From an uncultured Flavobacterium sp. (GTDB lineage: Bacteria > Bacteroidota > Bacteroidia > Flavobacteriales > Flavobacteriaceae): 10,083 bases of DNA. The stretch is from assembly GCF_946478785.1 (NCBI RefSeq), contig NZ_CAMLDD010000048.1, positions 1 through 10,083 on the forward strand, written 5' to 3'. Position numbers and translations under genes: made by a program. This document shows positions 1 to 6,103 of the stretch, in pieces. The notes below the pieces were generated by a model. It saw nothing but the letters and a program-made list of their open reading frames with translations, was not told the DNA's origin and did no database searches. Numbering within the stretch: the first letter of the stretch is position 1; every line of letters starts with the position of its first letter.

Positions 1-6
1 TTATTT

Positions 7-44
7 CAAAGATACTTTTCATATTATTAACTGTGTCAAAGATA
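7..44 (-). promoter_or_regulatory. Possible minus-strand promoter toward a gene left of the window
   Basis: Read on the minus strand, TATCTTTG occurs twice (44-37 and 14-7), each matching the Bacteroidota -7 consensus TAnnTTTG. The TTTG of the first copy could act as a -33 element for the second, but the spacing is 22 bases, longer than the usual 19 or so. The target gene would lie outside the window. Weak call. Confidence 0.25.
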
Positions 45-45
45 T

Positions 46-119
46 GAGCCCTGATGGCAGCGGCATCCTTTTGTGCCGGGGTTCGGCATAAAAGATACAG
101 CGGACAGCAGGAAACAGCT
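46..119. repeat. Structured intergenic element of unknown function
   Basis: No gene is seen in 1-174. Within it, a clearly more GC-rich block folds around a central hairpin: CTTTT-G-TGCCG (68-78) pairs with CGGCA-T-AAAAG (84-94), the G/T pair being a wobble, with a five-base loop. An outer stem joins AGCCCTG (47-53) to CAGG (108-111) and GCT (117-119) across a five-base bulge. CAGCGG occurs on both sides (58-63 and 98-103). It resembles hairpin-centred intergenic elements that I remember from Flavobacterium genomes, but that is memory only. It could be a dispersed repeat or a small RNA. Strand is undecided. Confidence 0.5.
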
Positions 120-126
120 TCTAATA

Positions 127-168
127 AAAAAACGAGACCTTTTCTCTAAAGAAAAAATCTCGTTTTTT
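127..168 (-). terminator. Intrinsic terminator of the kai operon
   Basis: Arms 127-145 and 150-168 enclose the four-base loop CTAA. On the minus-strand RNA the only irregular positions become two U-G wobbles, giving an unbroken stem of 19 pairs followed by a U run, whereas on the plus strand the same positions are C/A mismatches. This marks it as a terminator for transcripts coming from the response-regulator gene, whose stop codon is at 175. It belongs to the same sequence family as the hairpin at 4384-4425. Confidence 0.85.
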
Positions 169-174
169 ATCATT

Positions 175-576
175 TTATGCTTCAATAATACTCAGAATCG
201 TCTTCGGGATTTCTGCGAAAGCTTCGAAGGAGTAGGGTTTTATGAGATAGCCTTTTACGCCCAGTACATCGCATTTTTGTTTGTAAGACGGATTTATACT
301 GGTCGAATAGACAAAGCAGGGAATGTTTTTGAGTTCGTTGTGTTTTAAAATTTCCTGCAGGGCTTCGATGCCGTTGAGTATGGGCATGTTAATATCGGTC
401 AGGATCACGTCAGGGTTTTCGTTTGACGTGTCTTTTAGGAAATTCAGCAGTTCTTCGCCATTCGCCACAAGGCTCACTTTGCCAAAGCTGGGGTTGTTGG
501 TAAAGGTTTCGCAGATTACATCTGCATCATCATTATCGTCTTCGGCAATAATGATATGTAATTTTTTTTCAGGCAT
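175..576 (-). CDS. Single-domain response regulator (CheY/Rcp1-like)
   Basis: A 133-residue receiver domain with no output domain. The acidic pocket is E12-D13-D14, the phospho-acceptor is D61 in the LTDINMP motif, the switch Ser/Thr is at 91-92 (YSTS) and the conserved lysine is K113 in IKPY. The length and the long NPDVILTDINMP stretch fit the Rcp1 type, which partners phytochrome-like and PAS histidine kinases. The ATG at 576 lies one base from the kinase stop codon, so the two are translationally linked and very likely a cognate pair. Because it cannot bind DNA itself, output must go through protein contact or through phosphotransfer to another protein. It is the last gene of the kai operon. 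Identification is secure; the downstream target is unknown. Confidence 0.94.
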   Translation of the reverse strand: MPEKKLHIIIAEDDNDDADVICETFTNNPSFGKVSLVANGEELLNFLKDTSNENPDVILTDINMPILNGIEALQEILKHNELKNIPCFVYSTSINPSYKQKCDVLGVKGYLIKPYSFEAFAEIPKTILSIIEA

Positions 577-577
577 T

Positions 578-1837
578 TTATAAAACTGGAAAATAAAGAT
601 TAAATGTTGTCCCTTCGTTCAGTGTACTTTCGACAGTGATATTTCCGGAATGGTTTTCCATAATCTTTTTACAAATCGCGAGGCCTATACCGTTTCCTGA
701 ATATTCGTTTCGGGCATGCAGGCGCTGAAAAATAGTAAAAATCTTAAGAAGATGACTTGACTCCATTCCAATACCGTTGTCTTTAATCTGAATCTTTACA
801 AATTTAGCATTTTGATTTGGTATTTCAACATTTAAATTATCGTCTTGATAAATTTCAATAACCGGAGGTTTATCTGCCTTGCCATATTTAATGGCGTTCG
901 AAATCATATTCGAGAAAAGCTGGCGCATTTGCACTCGTGAAGCTTTTATAACGGGCAGGTTTCCAATTTTTATTTCCGCTTTTTTGTCGGTTACAATCAC
1001 TTCGAGATCTTCAATTACTTCAGCAATAACAGTATTCAGATTAATATCGGTATGTTCATGATGTACGGTATGCGAAGAATATTTAACCAAATCATCCACA
1101 AGGGAATTGAGGCGCAGCACCGATAATTTGATGACATCCATTGACCTGGCATCGATTTCGGTCAGGTAAGTGCCGTCAATTTTACTGTTGTGCATGACGA
1201 TTTTACGCAGCGGCTCTTTTAAATCGTGCGAAATCACGTGAATGAATTCTTCCAGATTGCTGTTGATTCGGTTAAGTTCATTGATTTTTTTCTCAAGCTG
1301 CTGCTGATTTTTGATTAGCACTTCTTCGTGATTTTTCTTCTCAGTCAAATCGATTACTACGATTCCAATTGCATCAACAGAAGGTTCAAGATCGGTGAGC
1401 GAGATATAAGCCGGAAAAGTAGTAGGGGAGCCGCCATCACTTTTAAAAAGGATTTCATGCGTGTTCAGTCCTAATTTTAAAGCTTCGATAAGCGTAGCAA
1501 ATTGCGAGGCATTGTCGAAATATTCCTGGATATAACTCCCAATTATTTTTTCTGAAGGGGTGTTGACCAGTTTTGCAAAATAATCATTGCAATATAAAAT
1601 CAGTCCGTTTTTAGCAATGCTCAGCGCGCCCTGCCTGAATTTCTCAATTAATAATCTATAGGTATAATCGGCAGTCTCAAGTGAATAAAGCTGTGGGACC
1701 CCATTATTGTTGACCACCAGGGCATCAACATCTCCATTTTTTATAGCATCAATAATACTGTTTGATTCAAAAAGTTTTTCCTTTAATGATTCAATTTCTG
1801 CTAATAAGGAGTCTGTATTTTTATCGTTTACTATCAA
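578..1837 (-). CDS. Soluble PAS-domain sensor histidine kinase of the Kai operon
   Basis: A 419-residue cytoplasmic kinase with no membrane segment. Residues 1-30 are a short helical start; 28-72 hold a conserved stretch (AIKNGDVDALVV, then TADYTYRLLIEKFRQGAL) that commonly precedes the PAS domain in such kinases. PAS spans about 65-165, a coiled coil about 166-195, and the HisKA H-box carries the phospho-acceptor H204 (ISHDLKEPLR). The ATP lid region shows N-box N310/N314, G1 D353-NGIG, F367/F370 and G2 G381-NGIGL. There is no ATG start: translation must begin at TTG (1837-1835), because the preceding in-frame codons are AAT and then the TAG stop of the upstream kaiB-like gene. It probably phosphorylates the regulator encoded one base downstream and takes its input from the KaiC/KaiB proteins encoded upstream, in the manner of SasA or CikA; that wiring is inference. 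Confidence 0.94.
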   Translation of the reverse strand: MIVNDKNTDSLLAEIESLKEKLFESNSIIDAIKNGDVDALVVNNNGVPQLYSLETADYTYRLLIEKFRQGALSIAKNGLILYCNDYFAKLVNTPSEKIIGSYIQEYFDNASQFATLIEALKLGLNTHEILFKSDGGSPTTFPAYISLTDLEPSVDAIGIVVIDLTEKKNHEEVLIKNQQQLEKKINELNRINSNLEEFIHVISHDLKEPLRKIVMHNSKIDGTYLTEIDARSMDVIKLSVLRLNSLVDDLVKYSSHTVHHEHTDINLNTVIAEVIEDLEVIVTDKKAEIKIGNLPVIKASRVQMRQLFSNMISNAIKYGKADKPPVIEIYQDDNLNVEIPNQNAKFVKIQIKDNGIGMESSHLLKIFTIFQRLHARNEYSGNGIGLAICKKIMENHSGNITVESTLNEGTTFNLYFPVL

Positions 1838-1840
1838 ATT

Positions 1841-2140
1841 CTATTCACTTAAGTTAAGTATTTTCAAAACCTTTTCCTGATCTGACAAATCTCCGAGGAT
1901 GATCCGTCTGGGAGCAGGATGTATTTTTATCAATGTGGGTATCGCTACAATTTGATGCACGACAGCCAGTTCTGTATCACGGCTGATATCTACGATTTCC
2001 AGTTCGTAGTTTTCCTCTAGATATTTGTCGCATATCCTGCGTAAATTTTCAATAGCATGTCCTGATTTAACAGACATACCCGAAACAAAAAGCATGAACT
2101 TATGTTTGGTTGTACTAGTTCCATCAGCTGAATAATCCAT
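1841..2140 (-). CDS. Divergent KaiB-like protein (second copy)
   Basis: A 99-residue KaiB/thioredoxin-like fold protein. It keeps KaiB landmarks: a first strand FMLFVSG (15-21), the helix AIENLRRICDKYL (29-41), YELEIVDI (45-52), the proline-containing QIVAIPTL (63-70) and the closing GDLSDQEKVL (83-92). It departs from the canonical neighbour at the first loop, where GQTPKS is replaced by GMSVKS, and has a longer polar N-terminus. The ATG at 2140 is two bases beyond the stop of the canonical kaiB. Its stop codon TAG (1843-1841) is in the same frame as the downstream kinase, only one codon before the kinase start. A role as an adaptor between KaiC and the kinase, parallel to the KaiB-like domain of SasA, is plausible but unproven. 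Confidence 0.87.
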   Translation of the reverse strand: MDYSADGTSTTKHKFMLFVSGMSVKSGHAIENLRRICDKYLEENYELEIVDISRDTELAVVHQIVAIPTLIKIHPAPRRIILGDLSDQEKVLKILNLSE

Positions 2141-2142
2141 TA

Positions 2143-2439
2143 TTAAATCTTTAAGGGTTTGATATTCAGCCCTACCAATACTCTTTCCTCATTAGAAAGA
2201 TCGCCTATGATCTTACGAATGGGTTCCGGAAATTTTCTCACCAATGTGGGTACGGCCAAAATCTGATCACCTTCGGCCAATTGAGGATTTTTAAGCAAAT
2301 CGATGATTTCGATGCTGTATTTCCCTGCCAGATATTCTTCGGCATACTTTTTTATATTTTCAAGCGCCTTGATCGATTTTGGTGTCTGTCCCGCTATATA
2401 CAGCAGTAACTGCCATTCGGCTACAACTTCTTTTTTCAT
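2143..2439 (-). CDS. kaiB: KaiB clock protein, canonical copy
   Basis: A 98-residue protein with the hallmark KaiB motifs: [12 protein letters not shown] (11-22), the helix [13 protein letters not shown] (25-37), [15 protein letters not shown] (41-55), [16 protein letters not shown] (58-73) with P64 at the cis-proline site, and IRKIIGDLS (74-82). In cyanobacteria KaiB binds the CI ring of KaiC after switching to a thioredoxin-like fold and helps drive KaiC dephosphorylation; whether fold switching happens here cannot be read from sequence. The ATG at 2439 is seven bases past the kaiC stop, and the intervening AGGAA could serve as a ribosome site, so it is co-translated with kaiC. No signs of truncation. 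Confidence 0.95.
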   Translation of the reverse strand: MKKEVVAEWQLLLYIAGQTPKSIKALENIKKYAEEYLAGKYSIEIIDLLKNPQLAEGDQILAVPTLVRKFPEPIRKIIGDLSNEERVLVGLNIKPLKI

Positions 2440-2446
2440 AGTGTTC

Positions 2447-4123
2447 CTATTTTTTCTTAGAAATTAGTTTTTCCTGCAATTCTTCAGTAGCTTTCAGAAT
2501 ACTTAATTCATCCTGCGCCGATTCGAATTCATTTCTAAGCGCTTCAATATTGGCTTCCAGAACCCTGCGTTTACGCTCAATTTCCCTGTCTTTTCTACTA
2601 ATTTCATTCTGAAGCTTAATATCTGACATTGTTTTTTTGAACTTATGCGTTTGTCTGGCTGCTCCGGTCAGGATTCCATTCGGGCCTAATTCTACATCCA
2701 GTAATTCGATTCCGTGATTGGTAATTACAAATTCCCTTACCTGATTAGAATGTCCCATTCCTCTCGCTTTGATAATAAAAATACCACGGTTTCTTTCGCC
2801 AATTCCTTCCATATCACGAACCGTAATCCAGGTATCAACCAATGAAGATACGGATTCTTCGGCAAGATCCGGCCTGAAATTATCGGTTTGTTTATTCAAA
2901 GATGTAAAAAGTGCCGTAATATTGTGTGCTTTCAGCATATCAATAAGCCGTACCAGCATCGAACGCACTTCGTGTTCGCTTCCTACTGTAATCAAATTAC
3001 TTATTGGATCGATAATAATGGTAGTAGGCTCAAATTCCTTAATTAACTTTCGAAGTGTGAGCAAATGCATCTCTAATCCGTTAAGAGAAGGACGGGAAGA
3101 ATGAATTTGCAAGGTTCCGTTTTTAATGTGTTTTTGAAGGTCAATGCCAATCGATTTCATGTTTCGAACCAATTGCTGTGGCGATTCCTCGAATGCAAAA
3201 TAGATGGTTTTTTCATTCTTTTCGCATTGCTCATTGGCAAAGTAACAGGCAACGGTTGTTTTTGCTGTTCCGGCTGTTCCTGATATCAATATATTGCTGC
3301 CGCGATAAAAACCACCGCCATAAAACATATCATTTAATCCGGGAACTCCTGTTGAAACCACTTCAGAGCTGACTTCATTGTCCAGTTTCAGAGAGGTAAT
3401 AGGGAGTACCGAAACCCCTTCCTCATCAATAAGAAAAGGATATTCGTTAGTTCCGTGCGTAGATCCTCTGTATTTTACTACGCGGAGTCTTCTGGTCGAA
3501 ACCTGTTCGATAACACGGTGGTCAAGTAAAATAACACAGTCAGAAACGTATTCTTCCAATCCCTGGCGGGTAAGTGTTGCTTCGCCGCGTTCACCGGTAA
3601 TAATGGCTGTAACCCCTTTGGCTTTAAGCCAATGAAACAAACGTCGCAATTCGGCTCTCAGAATTGCCTGATTATCCAATCCTGCAAATAAAGATTCGAT
3701 GGTGTCGAGAACTACTCTGGTTGCTTTTACTGAATCGATAGCGTACCCCAATCTGATGAATAAACCATCCAGATCGTATTCACCTGCTTCTTCTATTTCT
3801 GATCTTTCGACACGAACGTGGTCGACTACGAGTTTTTTATCTGCCTTGAGCTTTTCAATATCAAAGCCAAGTGATTTTACATTTAAAGTAAGGTCATCCG
3901 AAGGCTCTTCAAAAGACATGAACACCCCGGTTTCGTTATAATCGGTAATTCCCTTAATCAGGAATTGCATTGATAATAATGTTTTTCCACAACCGGCACC
4001 TCCACACACTAATGTAGGGCGTCCTTTTGGAAAACCTCCATTTGTAATCTCATCTAGTCCGTCAATTCCAGATGGAGTTTTGGGAAATAGAAAACGATTT
4101 GATTTTGATTTTTTTTGTGCCAT
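2447..4123 (-). CDS. kaiC: KaiC-family double RecA-like ATPase/autokinase
   Basis: A 558-residue protein with two KaiC domains. CI (about 14-245) has Walker A GGAGCGKT (41-48), the catalytic pair E72-E73, Walker B ending at D140 and the GLEEYVSD motif (188-195). CII (about 250-490) has Walker [10 protein letters not shown] (282-290), the catalytic pair E312-E313 and Walker B D372. The autophosphorylation site that is S431-T432 in Synechococcus aligns with S426-S427 here, in ESVSSLVDT, so this is the Ser-Ser type described for KaiC2-like proteins. The C-terminus (about 495-558) is a long charged predicted coiled coil, extending past the usual KaiC end near 519 residues; no kaiA is seen nearby. 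It is the first gene of the operon, with a promoter 20 bases before its ATG, and is followed by two kaiB genes, a kinase and a regulator. Family call is secure; actual rhythmic function is not implied. Confidence 0.96.
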   Translation of the reverse strand: MAQKKSKSNRFLFPKTPSGIDGLDEITNGGFPKGRPTLVCGGAGCGKTLLSMQFLIKGITDYNETGVFMSFEEPSDDLTLNVKSLGFDIEKLKADKKLVVDHVRVERSEIEEAGEYDLDGLFIRLGYAIDSVKATRVVLDTIESLFAGLDNQAILRAELRRLFHWLKAKGVTAIITGERGEATLTRQGLEEYVSDCVILLDHRVIEQVSTRRLRVVKYRGSTHGTNEYPFLIDEEGVSVLPITSLKLDNEVSSEVVSTGVPGLNDMFYGGGFYRGSNILISGTAGTAKTTVACYFANEQCEKNEKTIYFAFEESPQQLVRNMKSIGIDLQKHIKNGTLQIHSSRPSLNGLEMHLLTLRKLIKEFEPTTIIIDPISNLITVGSEHEVRSMLVRLIDMLKAHNITALFTSLNKQTDNFRPDLAEESVSSLVDTWITVRDMEGIGERNRGIFIIKARGMGHSNQVREFVITNHGIELLDVELGPNGILTGAARQTHKFKKTMSDIKLQNEISRKDREIERKRRVLEANIEALRNEFESAQDELSILKATEELQEKLISKKK

Positions 4124-4142
4124 ATAAATATTCTGTTTTACT

Positions 4143-4172
4143 CAAATATACGTTTTCTTAGATAATCTACAA
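4143..4172 (-). promoter_or_regulatory. Promoter of the kai operon
   Basis: On the minus strand TTG (4172-4170), 19 bases, then TATATTTG (4150-4143) is an exact fit to the Bacteroidota -33/-7 promoter. Transcription would begin near 4137-4139, leaving a leader of only about 15 bases before the kaiC ATG. The rest of 4173-4383 has no gene or structure that I can recognise. Confidence 0.8.
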
Positions 4173-4383
4173 TTAGTTTTTATTAAAGATTTAACAAGTG
4201 TTCATGCAAATTATAAATGATTTCAGGAATTTAACGGTATTTATTGCTTAAAAATTAATAATACAGCGAAAAGCTAAATTTTGTTAAGAACTTTGATATT
4301 GATTCTGAAATAAATAAGTTGAATCAATGTTTTTTTAAAACGAGTGCCCTGGTTCTGACGAAGTACCTAATAAACAACTCTAT

Positions 4384-4425
4384 AAAAAAACGAGACTATT
4401 TCTAAAAAGAAACAATCCCGTTTTT
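4384..4425 (-). terminator. Intrinsic terminator of the dehydrogenase gene
   Basis: The arms AAAAAACGAGA (ending 4395) and TCCCGTTTTT (4416-4425) extend inward through TTTCT (4399-4403) and AGAAA (4408-4412). On the minus-strand RNA all irregular positions become G-U or U-G pairs, giving a stem of about 18 pairs followed by seven Us, while the plus-strand RNA has mismatches. It therefore acts on transcripts from the dehydrogenase, whose stop is at 4452, and also insulates the kai promoter. Confidence 0.85.
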
Positions 4426-4451
4426 CATCAACCTAAAAAAATCAGAAAAAA

Positions 4452-5264
4452 TTATCCGTGTGCTGCTACAGAAACGTCAGCCCATTCTTCCCAGGTAGCC
4501 AGTTTTTTCTCATAAACTTGTTTGGCTAAAGGCAGCGCCACTTTTCCTAAAAACAGGCGTAGAGGAGGAGTTTCTGCTTCAACCAGTTTAATGATAGCCG
4601 GAACTGTTGCGCTTGTTTTTCCAAAAGTATCCGGATCATGTCCATCTGCAATCGCTTTTTTTAGTCCGTCATAAGCGTCTATGCTTTCGCTGTTGAACCC
4701 GTTGCCCCAAATATCAGTAACATAACCGTTTGGTTCTACCAGAGTCACATTGATTCCGAATTGTTTTACTTCTGAAGCCAATGTTTCAGTAAGACCTTCA
4801 ATGGCAAATTTAGACGCATTGTAAAGTCCTAAAACCGGTAAAGCAGCTATTCCTAAAACAGAAGAAACCTGAATAATATGGCCGCTTTGCTGTTTTCTCA
4901 TAATTGGCAAAACAGCCTGAGTTAACCATAGAGTTCCGAAGAAATTGGTTTCGAATTGTGCTCTTGCCTCGCTTTCGCTTGCTTCTTCAACAGCACCGTT
5001 TAAAGCGTAACCGGCATTATTGATCAAAATATCAATTTTCCCGAAATGCTGCTGTACTTTTTCAACAACTGCAAACGAATCTGCGCGATTGTTTACATCC
5101 AGTTTTAGTGGCAAAATAGCATCTCCGTATTGCGCTTTTAAGTCGGCTAAGGTATCGATATTTCGTGCTGTTGCAGCTACCTGATATCCTTTTGCTAAAA
5201 ATGCTTCTGCCCAGGCTCTTCCAAATCCTTTTGATGCTCCTGAAATTAAAATTGTTTTTGACAT
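4452..5264 (-). CDS. NADP-type classical short-chain dehydrogenase/reductase
   Basis: A 270-residue SDR family oxidoreductase. The cofactor motif is SGASKGFG (8-15) with K12 and R34 suggesting NADP(H) preference. Other landmarks are LDV (55-57), NNAG (82-85), N107 in the active-site tetrad, S135 (VSSVLG), and Y148-NASK152. The C-terminal part (about 185-270) resembles the group that acts on ketones, aldehydes or quinone-like carbonyls; the substrate cannot be told from sequence. Length is normal and no defects are seen. It is preceded by a long palindrome (5341-5388) that matches the operator of the TetR gene just upstream, so it is probably the main target of that repressor and induced by a reactive or toxic compound. 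A clear -7 box is not visible in 5265-5340; a weak TATTTTAA lies inside the palindrome. Confidence 0.95.
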   Translation of the reverse strand: MSKTILISGASKGFGRAWAEAFLAKGYQVAATARNIDTLADLKAQYGDAILPLKLDVNNRADSFAVVEKVQQHFGKIDILINNAGYALNGAVEEASESEARAQFETNFFGTLWLTQAVLPIMRKQQSGHIIQVSSVLGIAALPVLGLYNASKFAIEGLTETLASEVKQFGINVTLVEPNGYVTDIWGNGFNSESIDAYDGLKKAIADGHDPDTFGKTSATVPAIIKLVEAETPPLRLFLGKVALPLAKQVYEKKLATWEEWADVSVAAHG

Positions 5265-5340
5265 GATGTTTATTATTAATTAAATTATTTTTATTATTTA
5301 TTCTACTTAATATTGATATTGAATTTTGTCATTGATATTG

Positions 5341-5388
5341 TTTTTTTATTTAAAATATGACCAATCGGTCATATTTTAAATAAAAAAA
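5341..5388. promoter_or_regulatory. Palindromic operator upstream of the dehydrogenase
   Basis: A perfect inverted repeat with 22-base arms (5341-5362 and 5367-5388) around the spacer AATC. Its centre, read on the minus strand, is ATATGACCGATTGGTCATAT, which differs at one base from the centre of the palindrome before the TetR gene. TetR-family repressors bind such GACC-n4-GGTC dyads. The outer arms are only A/T and may partly be chance. Confidence 0.8.
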
Positions 5389-5389
5389 A

Positions 5390-5977
5390 TTAGAGGCAAT
5401 TTTCCTCTATCATTGATTTTAGGGTATTTGCAACAATTATCATCTTCCCATTGTTACCTGACATTCTGGACATTAAGTGACCGCCTTCCATCATGGCGAC
5501 CATCACAGTGGCAAAATCGGCTGCATTCCAAGAAGGTTTAAACTCGCCGTTAGCAATTCCTTTGTTAATACTGTTTTCTAAAAGTTGTTGGTTTAAATTG
5601 ATTCCTTTATTTATTTTTTCTTTTATAACTGGGTTGGTATCATCAGCTTCTGTTCCGAAATTTAATAATGGACAACCACCTGTAAGTGGGGGATTAACAG
5701 CATTACTGAAGAAATCAATATAGGTAAATAACTCCTCTTTGGCTGTTTTGCATTTTGTTAGTTTTGCCATCAATTTATCACCCAGTACTTTCATATTGTA
5801 ATCTACAGCAGCGCAGGCGAGGACTTCTTTGTTTTCAAAATGAACGTACATGCTTCCTTTTGACAACTTCGTGGCTTCCATAATATCGCTCATAGCTGTT
5901 GCTGCAATCCCTTTTGTGTTAAAAATGGGAGCCGCTTTTTCTATGATAAATTGTCTGGTTTCTTCGCCTTTTGCCAT
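5390..5977 (-). CDS. TetR/AcrR-family transcriptional repressor
   Basis: A 195-residue repressor. The N-terminal helix-turn-helix is at about 8-53 (FNTKGIAATAMSDI, then TKLSKGSMYVHFENKEVL). The ligand-binding part (54-195) carries GGCPLLNFGTEADD (100-113), a motif of many TetR relatives with one conserved cysteine, C102, that could take part in sensing; this last point is inference. The frame is open to a further ATG at 6052, but that start would lie upstream of the probable transcription start and inside the operator, and the family begins at MAKGEETRQ, so 5977 is chosen. The palindrome at 6016-6053 covers its -7 box, indicating self-repression, and the matching palindrome at 5341-5388 points to the dehydrogenase as target. 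Confidence 0.94.
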   Translation of the reverse strand: MAKGEETRQFIIEKAAPIFNTKGIAATAMSDIMEATKLSKGSMYVHFENKEVLACAAVDYNMKVLGDKLMAKLTKCKTAKEELFTYIDFFSNAVNPPLTGGCPLLNFGTEADDTNPVIKEKINKGINLNQQLLENSINKGIANGEFKPSWNAADFATVMVAMMEGGHLMSRMSGNNGKMIIVANTLKSMIEENCL

Positions 5978-6015
5978 GATAATTGTTTCTTTGCTTTTAT
6001 ATTCAGAAGAATTAC

Positions 6016-6053
6016 AATGCAAATATATGACCGAATGGTCATATATTTGCATT
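6016..6053. promoter_or_regulatory. Palindromic operator and promoter of the TetR gene
   Basis: A perfect inverted repeat with 17-base arms (6016-6032 and 6037-6053) around GAAT. The centre 6025-6044 reads ATATGACCGAATGGTCATAT. The left arm contains, on the minus strand, TATATTTG (6027-6020), a consensus -7 box, so a bound repressor would cover the promoter. No good -33 TTG is found 19 bases upstream. Start of transcription would be near 6014, giving a leader of about 37 bases. Confidence 0.85.
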
Positions 6054-6103
6054 TTTTATGATTTATTTTTAAAAATATTTTTTTTACAATCCTGAAATAC
6101 TTC

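Noticed and set aside
73..348. Open frame of 91 codons on the plus strand
   Set aside because: It runs antisense through the terminator and the response-regulator gene and its product has no recognisable domain.
2769..3941. Several plus-strand open frames opposite kaiC
   Set aside because: They are antisense shadows of a strongly conserved coding frame; none has family motifs or a promoter.
4173..4383. Possible RNA gene or small ORF between the dehydrogenase terminator and the kai promoter
   Set aside because: AT-rich sequence with no tRNA-like fold, no consistent ORF and no consensus promoter toward it.
5978..6052. Upstream in-frame ATG for the TetR gene giving 25 extra residues
   Set aside because: The start lies in the operator, upstream of the probable transcription start, and the extra residues do not fit the family.
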